From assembly GCF_002723915.1 (NCBI RefSeq), contig NZ_BEWL01000001.1, positions 186,001 through 250,000 on the forward strand: 64,000 nt of DNA, given 5' to 3'. A program made the translations under genes and the position numbers. The DNA comes from Gluconobacter albidus (lineage in GTDB: Bacteria > Pseudomonadota > Alphaproteobacteria > Acetobacterales > Acetobacteraceae). This document shows, piece after piece, positions 34,592 to 44,000 of the stretch (the stretch's first letter is position 1; the number at the start of each line of letters is the position of its first letter). The notes beneath the pieces were generated by a model that saw only the letters and a program-made list of their open reading frames with translations, had not been told where the DNA came from and ran no database searches.

Positions 34592-35608
34592 TCAGTTTTG
34601 CTGCAAAAGACCAAACAGGTTCCGGGGATCTTCCGGTTCGGCCACAAGGTCGATCTCCGTATAGAATCCGGTTCCCTGAACCTTGTCGCGCAGATATCGC
34701 AGCGCCGAAAAATCTTCCGTAGCAAAGCCGACCGAATCAAAAATCGTGATCTCCTGACCAGACCGACGCCCCTCCGCCTCTCCGGTGATGACCTGCCACA
34801 GCTCCGTCACCGGAAAATCTTCCGGCATCTGCTGGATCTCGCCTTCGATGCGCGTCTGTTCAGGATATTCCACGAAAACACGCCCGCGCCTGAGAATATC
34901 TGCCTGAAGCTCCGTCTTGCCAGGACAGTCGCCTCCCACGGCGTTGATATGAACACCGGCGCCAATCATGTTGTCTGACAGGATGGTCGCCTTCAGCTTG
35001 TCGGCCGTCACGGTGGTAATCACATCTGCGCCCAGCACCGCCTCCTGACTGCTCCGCGCCACCAGAATTTCCAGCCCGCTTTCCGCCATGTTCTGGCAGA
35101 ATTTTTCAGCTGCAGCCGGATCGACATCATACACCCGCACATGTGTGATCCCCAGCAGCACCCTGAACGCCGTCGCCTGAAACTCGGATTGCGCGCCCAG
35201 TCCGATCATCGCCATCACTCTGCTGTCGGGGCGTGCAAGATAGCGCGCAGCCAGCGCAGACGTCGCCGCAGTCCGCAGGGCCGTCAGCAGCGTCATTTCC
35301 GACAGCAGCAGGGGATACCCCGACGCCACATCCGACAGCACCCCGAATGCCGTCACGGTCTGGAGACCCTGCCGCGTATTTCCGGGATGCCCGTTGACGT
35401 ATTTGAAGCCATAAAGCGCAGCATCAGCGGTCGGCATCAGTTCGATCACGCCTTCGGCAGAATGGCTGGCCACACGCGGCGTCTTGTCAAATTCCGGCCA
35501 GCGCCGGAAATCGTTTTCGATAAACCCGGCAAGTTCGCTCAAAAAGGTTTCTACCCCGACCGCACGCACCAGACTGATGAGGTTCCCGACACCGACATAC
35601 TGGACCAT
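34592..35608 (-). CDS. Ornithine cyclodeaminase / mu-crystallin family protein
   Basis: A 338-residue protein. The substrate-binding part contains ELMPTADAALYGFKYVNGHPGN and TALRTAATSALAARYLA; the Rossmann part carries MIGLGAQSEFQATAF and the VHINAVGGDCPGKTEL block, with Asp of the catalytic DCPGK segment as in ornithine cyclodeaminases. It would convert ornithine to proline and ammonia. It is the first gene of a two-gene unit with ctlX and is divergent from the Lrp-type regulator. Confidence 0.88.
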   Translation of the reverse strand: MVQYVGVGNLISLVRAVGVETFLSELAGFIENDFRRWPEFDKTPRVASHSAEGVIELMPTADAALYGFKYVNGHPGNTRQGLQTVTAFGVLSDVASGYPLLLSEMTLLTALRTAATSALAARYLARPDSRVMAMIGLGAQSEFQATAFRVLLGITHVRVYDVDPAAAEKFCQNMAESGLEILVARSSQEAVLGADVITTVTADKLKATILSDNMIGAGVHINAVGGDCPGKTELQADILRRGRVFVEYPEQTRIEGEIQQMPEDFPVTELWQVITGEAEGRRSGQEITIFDSVGFATEDFSALRYLRDKVQGTGFYTEIDLVAEPEDPRNLFGLLQQN

Positions 35609-35673
35609 GATCTCTCCTGCTTGCTGCTACAGGAAAATGGTGCCGTCACGAATAAGCGGTTTGAATGCACAAT

Positions 35674-35681
35674 CTGTACAG
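35674..35681. promoter_or_regulatory. Short palindrome in the ocd-lrp intergenic region
   Basis: CTGTACAG is an 8-bp perfect palindrome, 66 bases from the ornithine cyclodeaminase start and 53 bases from the regulator start, in an AT-richer 125-base divergent promoter region. It is a candidate half of an Lrp-type site, though short palindromes occur by chance. Confidence 0.25.
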
Positions 35682-35733
35682 TCTTTCAGGATTCTTATGA
35701 CAGATCGTCAATTCTGAAATATCATAATGTCAG

Positions 35734-36153
35734 ATGCATATTTTCGATGATCTCGACCGCAAACTGATTGCCGTCCTGCGAGAAGATGGCCGCGCGCCCG
35801 TCGCAAAACTCGCCACCATCGCGGGCGTGTCCCGTGCGACCATACAATCACGGCTGGATCGCCTGCTGCAAAGTGGTGCCATTCTGGGCTTCACAGTCCG
35901 AGCGCGCGAACATCACGACGAAATCCGCGCCATCATGCTGATCGAAGTCGCTGGAAAATCCACGACGGCGGTTATCCGCTCCCTGCGCGCCATCCCCGAG
36001 CTTCACGCCCTTCACACGACGAACGGCGCGTGGGACCTGATCGCCGAAATCCGCACAGATACACTTCAGAACTTCGACCGCGTTCTGCGCGACGTCCGCA
36101 TGACGGATGGCATTCTCAACTCAGAAACCAGCCTGCTCCTCAGCACCATCTGA
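35734..36153 (+). CDS. Lrp/AsnC family transcriptional regulator
   Basis: A 139-residue protein with an N-terminal winged helix (DLDRKLIAVLREDGRAPVAKLATIAGVSRATIQSRLDRL) and a C-terminal RAM ligand-binding domain (IMLIEVAGKSTT...LHTTNGAWDLIAEIRTD). Such proteins sense amino acids. Divergent placement beside the ornithine cyclodeaminase-ctlX pair suggests it controls that pair in response to ornithine, arginine or a related amino acid; this is inferred from position. Confidence 0.9.
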   Translation: MHIFDDLDRKLIAVLREDGRAPVAKLATIAGVSRATIQSRLDRLLQSGAILGFTVRAREHHDEIRAIMLIEVAGKSTTAVIRSLRAIPELHALHTTNGAWDLIAEIRTDTLQNFDRVLRDVRMTDGILNSETSLLLSTI

Positions 36154-36179
36154 ACAGCAGGAAGGTGGGCCGTTTTGCC

Positions 36180-37541
36180 TCAGAGCGAAGACAGCGCCGG
36201 AGGCACCTTCGCCTTCGCCAGAGCCTCTTTCTGCCGCGCTGCCAGCACATTCACATCGAAGCCCTCGATCAGTTCCTCGAACATATTGTGCCAGTTCAGC
36301 CGCGCCTCCAGGCGCAGGAACGCGCTGCCCAGTCCGATCGCGGAGCGGTCCATCAGCACAAACTCACGCGGCAGTTTCACACCTCCCGTGCGCTTGAGCC
36401 CGTCATAGACCTTCTCCAGAACCTGACGCGCTTCCGCCGGATCGTTGCTCTCCTGCATGGAGCAAACCCGGTCCGTCATCAGCGGACGATAGAAGAAGCG
36501 TGCCCATTCATTCAGAATACCCGCCGTCTCACGCGAGATTCCGACGAAGCCCCACTTGCTGTAGGCATGGAAGGCCATTTCCTCGTTATTCTCACGCAGG
36601 GCCGTGAACAGATCAATGATCCCCTCCACAAAACGCGGCGAGAAGATCCGCACAGCTCCGAAATCCAGCAGGTTCAGACCATAGTCGTCCCGCACGGTGA
36701 AGTTGCCCATATGCGGATCACCGTGAATGACACCATAGCGATAGACCGGCGTGTACCAGGCCTTGAACAGTGCCGTGGCCATCGCGTTGCGATCTTCCAG
36801 CGGCAGGTTTTCGCCCAGAACGGCCCGCATGCTTCGGCCGCTCACCCAATCCATCGTCAGCAGCCGTCCGGTGGACAGTTCCTCCACCGGCGCCGGAACC
36901 GTCACCTCGGACGTCTCGGAAAGCATGTCCCGATACAGCCGCAAATGGCTCGCTTCCCGCCGGTAATCCAGCTCTTCGCGCAGTCGGTCCGCGAGTTCTG
37001 TATAAACCTCATCCTGCCGGATCGTCGTCTCGAACTGCTTGTAAATGCCCAAAGCCGCCCGGAACTGCCGCAGATCCGAATCCACAGCAGCCTGCATATC
37101 CGGATACTGCAATTTGCACGCCACCTCGCGCCCATCGACCAGACGCGCCCGGTGCACCTGTCCGAGCGACGCTGCCGCCACGGCTTCATGGCTGAAGGAG
37201 CGGAAATGCTTTTCCCACCCCGCCCCAAGCTCCGCCTGCATCCGACGGCGCACAAAGCTCCAGCCCATCGGCGGGGCGTTGGACTGCAGATGCGCCAGTT
37301 CTTCCGCATATTCATCCGGAAGCGCACCCGGGATAGTGGAGAGAAGCTGGGCCGCCTTCATCAGCGGGCCCTTGAGGTTTCCCAACGCCGACTTCAGGCC
37401 CTCTGCATGAACGCCCTTGTCCGTCTTGAAGCCCAGACGGTTGCCCGCCATCCGCGCCGCAATACCGCCGACCGCGCCGGAAGTCCGCGCCATGCGACGC
37501 AGTTCCCCCATAAGGCCGGTGTTGTCGAGATCCCTCGCCAT
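36180..37541 (-). CDS. ABC1/UbiB-family atypical kinase
   Basis: A 453-residue protein of the ABC1 (COQ8/UbiB) family. The family N-terminal motif appears as LKGPLMKAAQLLSTIPGALPDEY (K-A-A-Q rather than KxGQ), followed by the Ala-rich loop AAASLGQVHRA, the ATP-binding lysine in VACKLQYP, the GVIHGDPHMGNF catalytic loop and LLDFGAVR for DFG. There are no C-terminal membrane helices as in UbiB, typical of the alphaproteobacterial AarF subgroup. Members aid ubiquinone synthesis or lipid metabolism as ATPases. It lies 8 bases downstream of oligoendopeptidase F. Confidence 0.88.
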   Translation of the reverse strand: MARDLDNTGLMGELRRMARTSGAVGGIAARMAGNRLGFKTDKGVHAEGLKSALGNLKGPLMKAAQLLSTIPGALPDEYAEELAHLQSNAPPMGWSFVRRRMQAELGAGWEKHFRSFSHEAVAAASLGQVHRARLVDGREVACKLQYPDMQAAVDSDLRQFRAALGIYKQFETTIRQDEVYTELADRLREELDYRREASHLRLYRDMLSETSEVTVPAPVEELSTGRLLTMDWVSGRSMRAVLGENLPLEDRNAMATALFKAWYTPVYRYGVIHGDPHMGNFTVRDDYGLNLLDFGAVRIFSPRFVEGIIDLFTALRENNEEMAFHAYSKWGFVGISRETAGILNEWARFFYRPLMTDRVCSMQESNDPAEARQVLEKVYDGLKRTGGVKLPREFVLMDRSAIGLGSAFLRLEARLNWHNMFEELIEGFDVNVLAARQKEALAKAKVPPALSSL

Positions 37542-37549
37542 GATGCTCC

Positions 37550-39364
37550 TCAGTCCTCCTGCTCGAGCTGATCAATCAGCCCCGAGATCACATCCAGTCC
37601 TTTACGCCAGAAACCCGGATCTGTCGCATCAAGTCCGAACGGCGCGAGCAGTTCCTTGTGTCGCAGCGTCCCGCCCGCTTCGAGCATGGTGCGGTATTTC
37701 GCAGCAAAACCCTCAGGCTTTTCCTGATAAACACCATAAAGCGCGTTCACCAGACAGTCCCCGAAAGCATACGCATAAACATAGAATGGGGAATGCACGA
37801 AATGCGGAATATACGACCAGTAGAGGTCATAATCCGGCGTGAAGTGGAACACGGGCCCCAGACTCCGCACCTGAACCTCCCGCCAGATTTCTCCCAGACG
37901 CTCTGGCGAAAGCTCACCCTTCGCCCGCTCGTCATGAACCTTCACTTCAAACTGATAGAATGCGATCTGCCGGACAACCGTGTTCAGCATATCCTCGACC
38001 TTCGCCGCCAGCATGTGACGACGGCGCTTCGGATCGCTCTCCGCATCCAGCAATGACTGGAACGTCAGCATCTCGCCAAACACCGACGCCGTCTCCGCCA
38101 GCGTGAGCGGCGTATCGGCGTTCAGATAGCCCTGCTTCTGCCCCGCCAGCGTCTGATGCACGCCATGTCCCAGCTCATGCGCCAGCGTCATGACATCCCG
38201 CGGCTGCCCGCGATAGTTCATCAGGATGTAGGGATGCACTGACGGCACGCAGGAATGCGAGAACGCCCCCGAAGACTTGCCCGCCACGGGTGCCGCATCA
38301 ATCCAAGGATGCGTCAGGAACCGGTTCACGATCTCGCCCAGACCCGGATCAAACCCGGCATAGGCCGTGCGCACAATCTCCTTGCCCTGTTCCCAGTCGA
38401 TCTTCCGCACCTCGACACCCGGCAACGGCGCATTGCGGTCCCAGTGCTCCAGCTTCTCAAGCCCGAGCCACTTGGCCTTGAGCGCATAATACCGGTGTGC
38501 CAGTCGCGGATAGGCCTCATCCACTGCGCCCACCAGCGCATCAACGACCTCGTCCTCAACCATGTTCGCCAGATTGCGCGAACTCGTCGGGCGCTGATAA
38601 CTCCGCAGCTTGTCCCCGATCGCCTTGTCCTTGGCGAGCGTGTTGGTAATCATCGTCAGCAGGCGCGAGTTCTCACCCAGAACCGCACTGATCTGCTGCG
38701 CCGCAGCCTCACGCTTGGCACGGTCCGCATTCGTCAGCAGGTTGAACGCCTCACCGAGCGGCTTTTCCTCACCGTCGATCGTGACGCTCAGCGTCGCCAT
38801 GGTTTCATCGAACAGCCGGTTCCAGGCATTTCGCCCCGTCACCGACTTGTCCATCAGCACCTGCTCGACCTCATCAGAAAGCTGATAGGGCCGGTACATC
38901 CGCAGATCCCGCAGATACGCATCCCATTTGCGCATTTCCGGCGCTTCGCAGATCTGTGCCAGATCCTCGTCCGCGATCCGGTTCAGCTCCAGCGTGAAGA
39001 ACATCAGGTCGGAGGCCACCTCCGTCATCCGCTCCTGCACACCCTGCGCGAACCGCCCCCAGACCGGATCGGTCGTATGCGCCGCAAAGCCAAGGCTGGA
39101 GAACGACCCGATCTTGCCTAGGCCCTCTTCAATCGCTTCATAGTCCGCGAAAGCTGCCGCGAGCTCCACACCACTCAGACTGTCCAGACGCCCCTTATAC
39201 GTCTCACAGAAACGGCGCGCCTCCCCCGCCCAGCGATCAAAATCCGCCGCCAGCACCGGATCTTCCGGCGAAGCATAGAGATCGGAGAGGTCCCAGCGGG
39301 GCGGCATCTGCTCCCCGGAGGACGAATTGGGCGTGCCGTCAGCGGCAGAAAAGAGCATGGTCAT
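37550..39364 (-). CDS. pepF: Oligoendopeptidase F-like M3 metallopeptidase
   Basis: A 604-residue cytosolic peptidase with the zinc motif LAHELGHGVHQ and, 25 residues later, the third ligand in TLAETASVFGE. The C-terminal part contains HFTPDYDLYWSYIPHFVHSPFYVYAYAFG, typical of bacterial PepF. The N-terminus (MPPRWDLSDLYASPEDP) matches the PepF class. It degrades short peptides. It is the first gene of a two-gene unit with the ABC1 kinase and divergent from the acyltransferase gene. Confidence 0.92.
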   Translation of the reverse strand: MTMLFSAADGTPNSSSGEQMPPRWDLSDLYASPEDPVLAADFDRWAGEARRFCETYKGRLDSLSGVELAAAFADYEAIEEGLGKIGSFSSLGFAAHTTDPVWGRFAQGVQERMTEVASDLMFFTLELNRIADEDLAQICEAPEMRKWDAYLRDLRMYRPYQLSDEVEQVLMDKSVTGRNAWNRLFDETMATLSVTIDGEEKPLGEAFNLLTNADRAKREAAAQQISAVLGENSRLLTMITNTLAKDKAIGDKLRSYQRPTSSRNLANMVEDEVVDALVGAVDEAYPRLAHRYYALKAKWLGLEKLEHWDRNAPLPGVEVRKIDWEQGKEIVRTAYAGFDPGLGEIVNRFLTHPWIDAAPVAGKSSGAFSHSCVPSVHPYILMNYRGQPRDVMTLAHELGHGVHQTLAGQKQGYLNADTPLTLAETASVFGEMLTFQSLLDAESDPKRRRHMLAAKVEDMLNTVVRQIAFYQFEVKVHDERAKGELSPERLGEIWREVQVRSLGPVFHFTPDYDLYWSYIPHFVHSPFYVYAYAFGDCLVNALYGVYQEKPEGFAAKYRTMLEAGGTLRHKELLAPFGLDATDPGFWRKGLDVISGLIDQLEQED

Positions 39365-39481
39365 ACCCTGACCTTAGAGCCACAATCCCCGCCGTCAAAC
39401 GGGATGTTGATGACAAATCCGTAGTGTAAAACCGCCGCCCAACCGCAACACAGCCCGCAACCCCGGATCTTCCGCCACTTC

Positions 39482-40621
39482 ATGCAGAAATACCCCCCCC
39501 AGGCATATGAGCGCCTGACATCCTTTGAAAATCTTCGGGAGCGAATCGCAGGCCCCGATCTGGTGCGCTCGGTCGCCATTCTCGATGTTCTGATCTGCCA
39601 CGACGGTAGCCTGTTTCTGGACTGGTGGCACCGCGCACTCCCGTTCCATCTTGCGGTGCTGGGCTTCTACGGCGTGATGCTGTTCTTCGTCCTCAGCGGC
39701 TTCCTGATCGGCACGATCATGCTGGACCTGCTGGAACGCGGAACCTCCCTGAAAGGCTGGGGCATTTTCCTTATCCGCCGATGGATGCGAACCCTCCCGG
39801 CCTATTATGTCTGGCTGTTCGTCCTGCTGATCCCGCTCGCTTATTTCGGCCCCTATGGCGTGGTCTGGGACGAAGCCCGCCGCGTCCTGCCCTGGTTCCT
39901 GACCCTGACGCAAAATCTCGGCTGGCCCATGGTCTCGAACTGGTATGGCGTCACATGGTCACTCTGCGTGGAGGAATGGTTCTACATCACCTTCCCCGCC
40001 CTGCTGCTCACCCTTCTCGCCTGCCGCGTCAAACCGGCCCTGGCCTTTGGAAGCACGCTTGCAGCCTTCTTCATCGTGCCGCTCTGCTGGCGGCTATCTC
40101 TGCCCGCAGACGTCAACTGGGACGAGGTCACCAGCAAGATCGTTCCCTGCCGTTTCGACTCGATTGCATGGGGCATTACTGCTACGTGCCTCACCCGATA
40201 CGCGAAAACCGTTTCCCGCCTGCACATCCCACTGGCCCTCATCGGCACGGGGATTGTCCTGACGACATGGCTGGCAGACCTTTTGCCCATCCCGCTCTGG
40301 ACACACCATTTTCAGACCATGGCGATTTTCGATGTCGTGGGCTTCGGCTACGCACTCTGCATGCCCGCGATGATGCGCCTGCGAACCCTGCCGCCCCTGA
40401 TCGGCCCGGCGGTCCGCAGCCTCAGCACCCACAGCTACGGGCTTTATCTGTGCCATCTCCCGCTGGTGATGATGGCTGGCGACCTTCAGGCCCGCTACGG
40501 CCTCGGCCGCAGACATGCCGTGATCTTCACGCTCCTCACCACGATCGGTGGCGCGATCCTGTCATGGCGCTTCGTGGAGCGCCCCTGCCTGAAAATCCGT
40601 CCCGTTCAGTCTCTAACTTAA
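39482..40621 (+). CDS. Acyltransferase 3 family membrane protein (OafA/YrhL-like)
   Basis: A 379-residue protein with about ten membrane helices. The family marks are GPDLVRSVAILDVLICHDG (Arg-Ser-x-Ala-x-x-x-V, where the catalytic His is represented by CHDG), FFVLSGFLIGTIM, FLIRRWMRTLPAYYVW, and WYGVTWSLCVEEWFY. Such enzymes O-acylate surface sugars at the inner membrane. No other polysaccharide genes adjoin it, so the acceptor is unknown. Its stop lies five bases from the stop of the convergent AT-rich gene. Confidence 0.88.
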   Translation: MQKYPPQAYERLTSFENLRERIAGPDLVRSVAILDVLICHDGSLFLDWWHRALPFHLAVLGFYGVMLFFVLSGFLIGTIMLDLLERGTSLKGWGIFLIRRWMRTLPAYYVWLFVLLIPLAYFGPYGVVWDEARRVLPWFLTLTQNLGWPMVSNWYGVTWSLCVEEWFYITFPALLLTLLACRVKPALAFGSTLAAFFIVPLCWRLSLPADVNWDEVTSKIVPCRFDSIAWGITATCLTRYAKTVSRLHIPLALIGTGIVLTTWLADLLPIPLWTHHFQTMAIFDVVGFGYALCMPAMMRLRTLPPLIGPAVRSLSTHSYGLYLCHLPLVMMAGDLQARYGLGRRHAVIFTLLTTIGGAILSWRFVERPCLKIRPVQSLT

Positions 40622-40626
40622 TCAGG

Positions 40627-40974
40627 TCAGAAGCCGGAATTTTTCCGATATTCAAGAATATAATTGTGAATTTTATCTTTTGTGATTTCAAAATCACAGG
40701 TTTCATAGTCGATGTATTTTTTGTAGGTTAAGTAAATGCCGAGAGCCATCTCTCCATGAAAAATACAACTACTTATTATTTTATAATCATCATTAGAGAA
40801 TATATTCGTATATTCTTTTTTATCTCCCATCATAAAAGAATATACCTTATTTGCCATTAATAATATTTCATTTGCGCCGAACATTCCCAGTATTGATATT
40901 TCAATACTATTAGAAAATTCAAAAACCGTTGCGATGAGATAACTCCTCAACGAAGCCATCTCATCACAGGTCAA
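40627..40974 (-). CDS. AT-rich orphan protein, probably acquired
   Basis: A 115-residue protein if started at TTG 40974, which follows AGGTGA with seven bases of spacing; ATG 40959 would give 110 residues. The stretch 40621-40920 is only about 28% G+C by my count, against roughly 60% around it. Codon use is dominated by A/T-ending codons (many ATA, AAA, TAT). The product is hydrophobic in part (ISILGMFGANEILLMANKVY) and rich in Ile, Lys, Tyr and Asn, with no motif I recognise. It lies after gltB on the same strand, 44 bases from its stop. The composition suggests recent horizontal arrival, but no mobile-element boundary is visible. Confidence 0.55.
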   Translation of the reverse strand: MTCDEMASLRSYLIATVFEFSNSIEISILGMFGANEILLMANKVYSFMMGDKKEYTNIFSNDDYKIISSCIFHGEMALGIYLTYKKYIDYETCDFEITKDKIHNYILEYRKNSGF

Positions 40975-41018
40975 CGTCAGATCACCTGAAGTATCAACTA
41001 TCTTCCTTACTCCCGTCT

Positions 41019-44000
41019 TCAGGCCGAAAGCTGGGACAGATCTTCCTGAACATAGCCGATGATCCGCGCATAATCGCGCGGCACGACGTGCCAGAAGCGC
41101 TCCAGCGTCCGCTCCCAGCAATGCAGCAGATCCTCGGCATAGGTGCTGCCGGTCTCCGCCACATGCCGCTCAACCAGCGCCCGAAGCTCCTGATCCCAGC
41201 GGCTGCCAGCCTGCACACGGCTCCAGATCACCGTATCGGGGTTGATCTGCGCCTCGAACCGCCCCTTCACGTCCAGCACATAAGCCATGCCCCCCGTGAA
41301 ACCGGCACCAAAATTGTCGCCCGTCTCCCCAAGGATCACGACCGTCCCGCCAGTCATGTATTCGCAGCCATTCGAGCCACAGCCTTCGACCACCGCCGTC
41401 GCACCCGAGTTTCGCACTGCAAAGCGCTCACCCGCCTGCCCGGCCGCAAACAGCGTCCCCGCCGTCGCTCCGTACAGAACCGTATTGCCGATGATCGCGC
41501 TCTGCTCGGACGCCCACTGCGCCGCCGGTGACTTGCGGACAACGATTGTCGCCCCCGAAAGCCCCTTGCCGACATAGTCGTTGGCATCGCCCTCGACTTC
41601 GATCTTGAGTCCCTGCACGCCGAATGCGCCCAGCGACTGCCCGGCAGACCCACGCAACGACAGCGTGAGCTGGCCTTCCGGAAGCTCCTTCATGCCGAAT
41701 TTGCGCGTGATCAGCCCCGAAACCCGCGTACCGATCGCACGATGGGTGTTCTGCACGGTGTAATGCAGGTGCAGCTTTTCGCGACGCTCGAACAGCGCGG
41801 TCGCATCCGGGATAATCTGCCCGTCCAGCGTCTCCGGCACTTCGTTACGCCCTTCACGGGTGCAGTAACGCGCATGCTCGCCCGGATCGGCCTGAACCAG
41901 CAGGGAATTCAGATCCAGATCATCCAGATAATCCGCACCCCGCGACACCTGGCGCAGCATATCCGTCCGTCCGATCACCTCTTCAAGCGACCGCACGCCC
42001 AGATCCGCCAGAATATGCCGGATGTCTTCCGCAATCAGCGTGAACAGGTTGATGACCTTCTCCGGCGATCCCCCGAACTTCTCGCGCAGCTTCTCGTCCT
42101 GCACACACACGCCCACCGGACAGGTGTTGGAGTGGCACTGGCGCACCATGATGCAACCCATCGCCACGAGTGCGGCCGTACCAATGCCGAACTCTTCCGC
42201 GCCCAGCATCGCCGCCATGACAACGTCGCGGCCAGTCTTGATGCCGCCATCCGTCCGCAGCACCAGACGATGACGCAGCCGGTTCAGCATCAGCACCTGA
42301 TGCGCCTCCGACAGCCCCATTTCCCACGGCAGACCCGCATAATGGATCGAAGACTGCGGGCTCGCACCCGTCCCTCCCGAATGGCCGGAAATCAGGATCG
42401 CATCCGCTTTGGCTTTCGCAACACCGGCCGCAATCGTGCCAATGCCCGTCCGCGCCACCAGCTTGACCGTGACGGTCGCCGTCGGATTGATCTGCTTGAG
42501 ATCGTAAATGAGCTGCGCCAGATCCTCGATCGAATAGATGTCGTGATGCGGCGGCGGCGAAATCAGTGTGACCCCCGGCGTCGCATGACGCAGACGCCCG
42601 ATCAGTTCCGTCACCTTAAAGCCCGGAAGCTGCCCGCCCTCGCCGGGCTTCGCACCCTGCGCCATCTTGATCTCGATCTCGCGGCAATCATTAAGATACT
42701 GCGCGGTCACGCCAAAACGCCCGGACGCCACCTGCTTGATGGCCGAAGACGCATTGTCCCCGTTCGGACGCGGCTTGGAGCGCTCGGCATCCTCGCCACC
42801 CTCACCGGAATCGGACTTCGCACCAATCCGGTTCATGGCAATCGCCAGCGTCTCATGCGCCTCGGGGCTCAGAGCGCCCAGCGAAATTCCCGGTGCCACC
42901 AGACGACGGCGGATCTGCGTGATGCTCTCCACTTCATCCACCGGAACCGGCGCATGAAGCGGCTTGAAATCCAGCAGATCACGTAGCGCCACCGGCGGCA
43001 TCTGACGCACCGCATCCGCGTAACGCCGGTACAGCGTAAAGCTGTTCGCCGTCACCGCACTCTGGAGCATGTGGACGAGCTGGCCGGAGAACGCATGCGT
43101 CTCACCCTGACGCCGCAGCTTGTAGCGTCCACCGACCGGCAGCGCCTCGACCTTCCGGTTCCACGCGGCCGCATGTGCGCCAAGAACATTCCGCGCAATT
43201 CCCGGCAGACCAATCCCCGAAATCCGCGACGGCATGCCCGGGAAGAACTCCGCCACCAGCGCACGGGACAGCCCGATTGCCTCGAAATTATATCCGCCAC
43301 GATAGGCCGAAATGATCGAAATGCCCGACTTGGACATGATCTTCAACAGACCCTTGTCCACGGCCTTGCGATACCGCTCCATCGCCTCACGCAGCGACAT
43401 CTTGCCGAACAGCCCGCGCCGCAGCCGGTCCGCCACGCAATACTGCGCCAGAGCCGGATTCACCGTCGTCGCACCCACACCGATCGTCACGGCAATCGCA
43501 TGAACATCAATCGCCCCGGACGTCCGCACGTTCAGCGACGTGAACGTCCGCAGCGAATTGCGCACCAGATGGATATGCACGGCCGCGGTGGCGAGGATCA
43601 TCGGAATCGCAACCCGCGTCGCATCCGTGTTGTCATCCGTCAGGAACAGATGCGTGCACCCGCCACGAACATGATCCTCAGCCTGCGCCCGGATGGACGC
43701 AATCGCCGCCCGCAGACCTTCCTCGCCCTCTTCAGCCGGAAAGGTGCAGTCGATCACGCCCGCATTCTCGCCGCAGACCTTCCGCAGCTCGTCGAACTCA
43801 CCAATCGTGAGCACAGGGCTCGGCAGCTGCAACAGATCGCACTGCTCCGGCGCCTGATCGAGGATGTTCCCCAGATTGCCCAGCCGCGTAATCAGGCTCA
43901 TCACCCGCGTCTCACGCAGGGAATCGATCGGCGGATTCGTGACCTGGCTGAACCCCTGACGGAAATAATGCGACAACCCGCGATAGATCTTCGACAGGAC

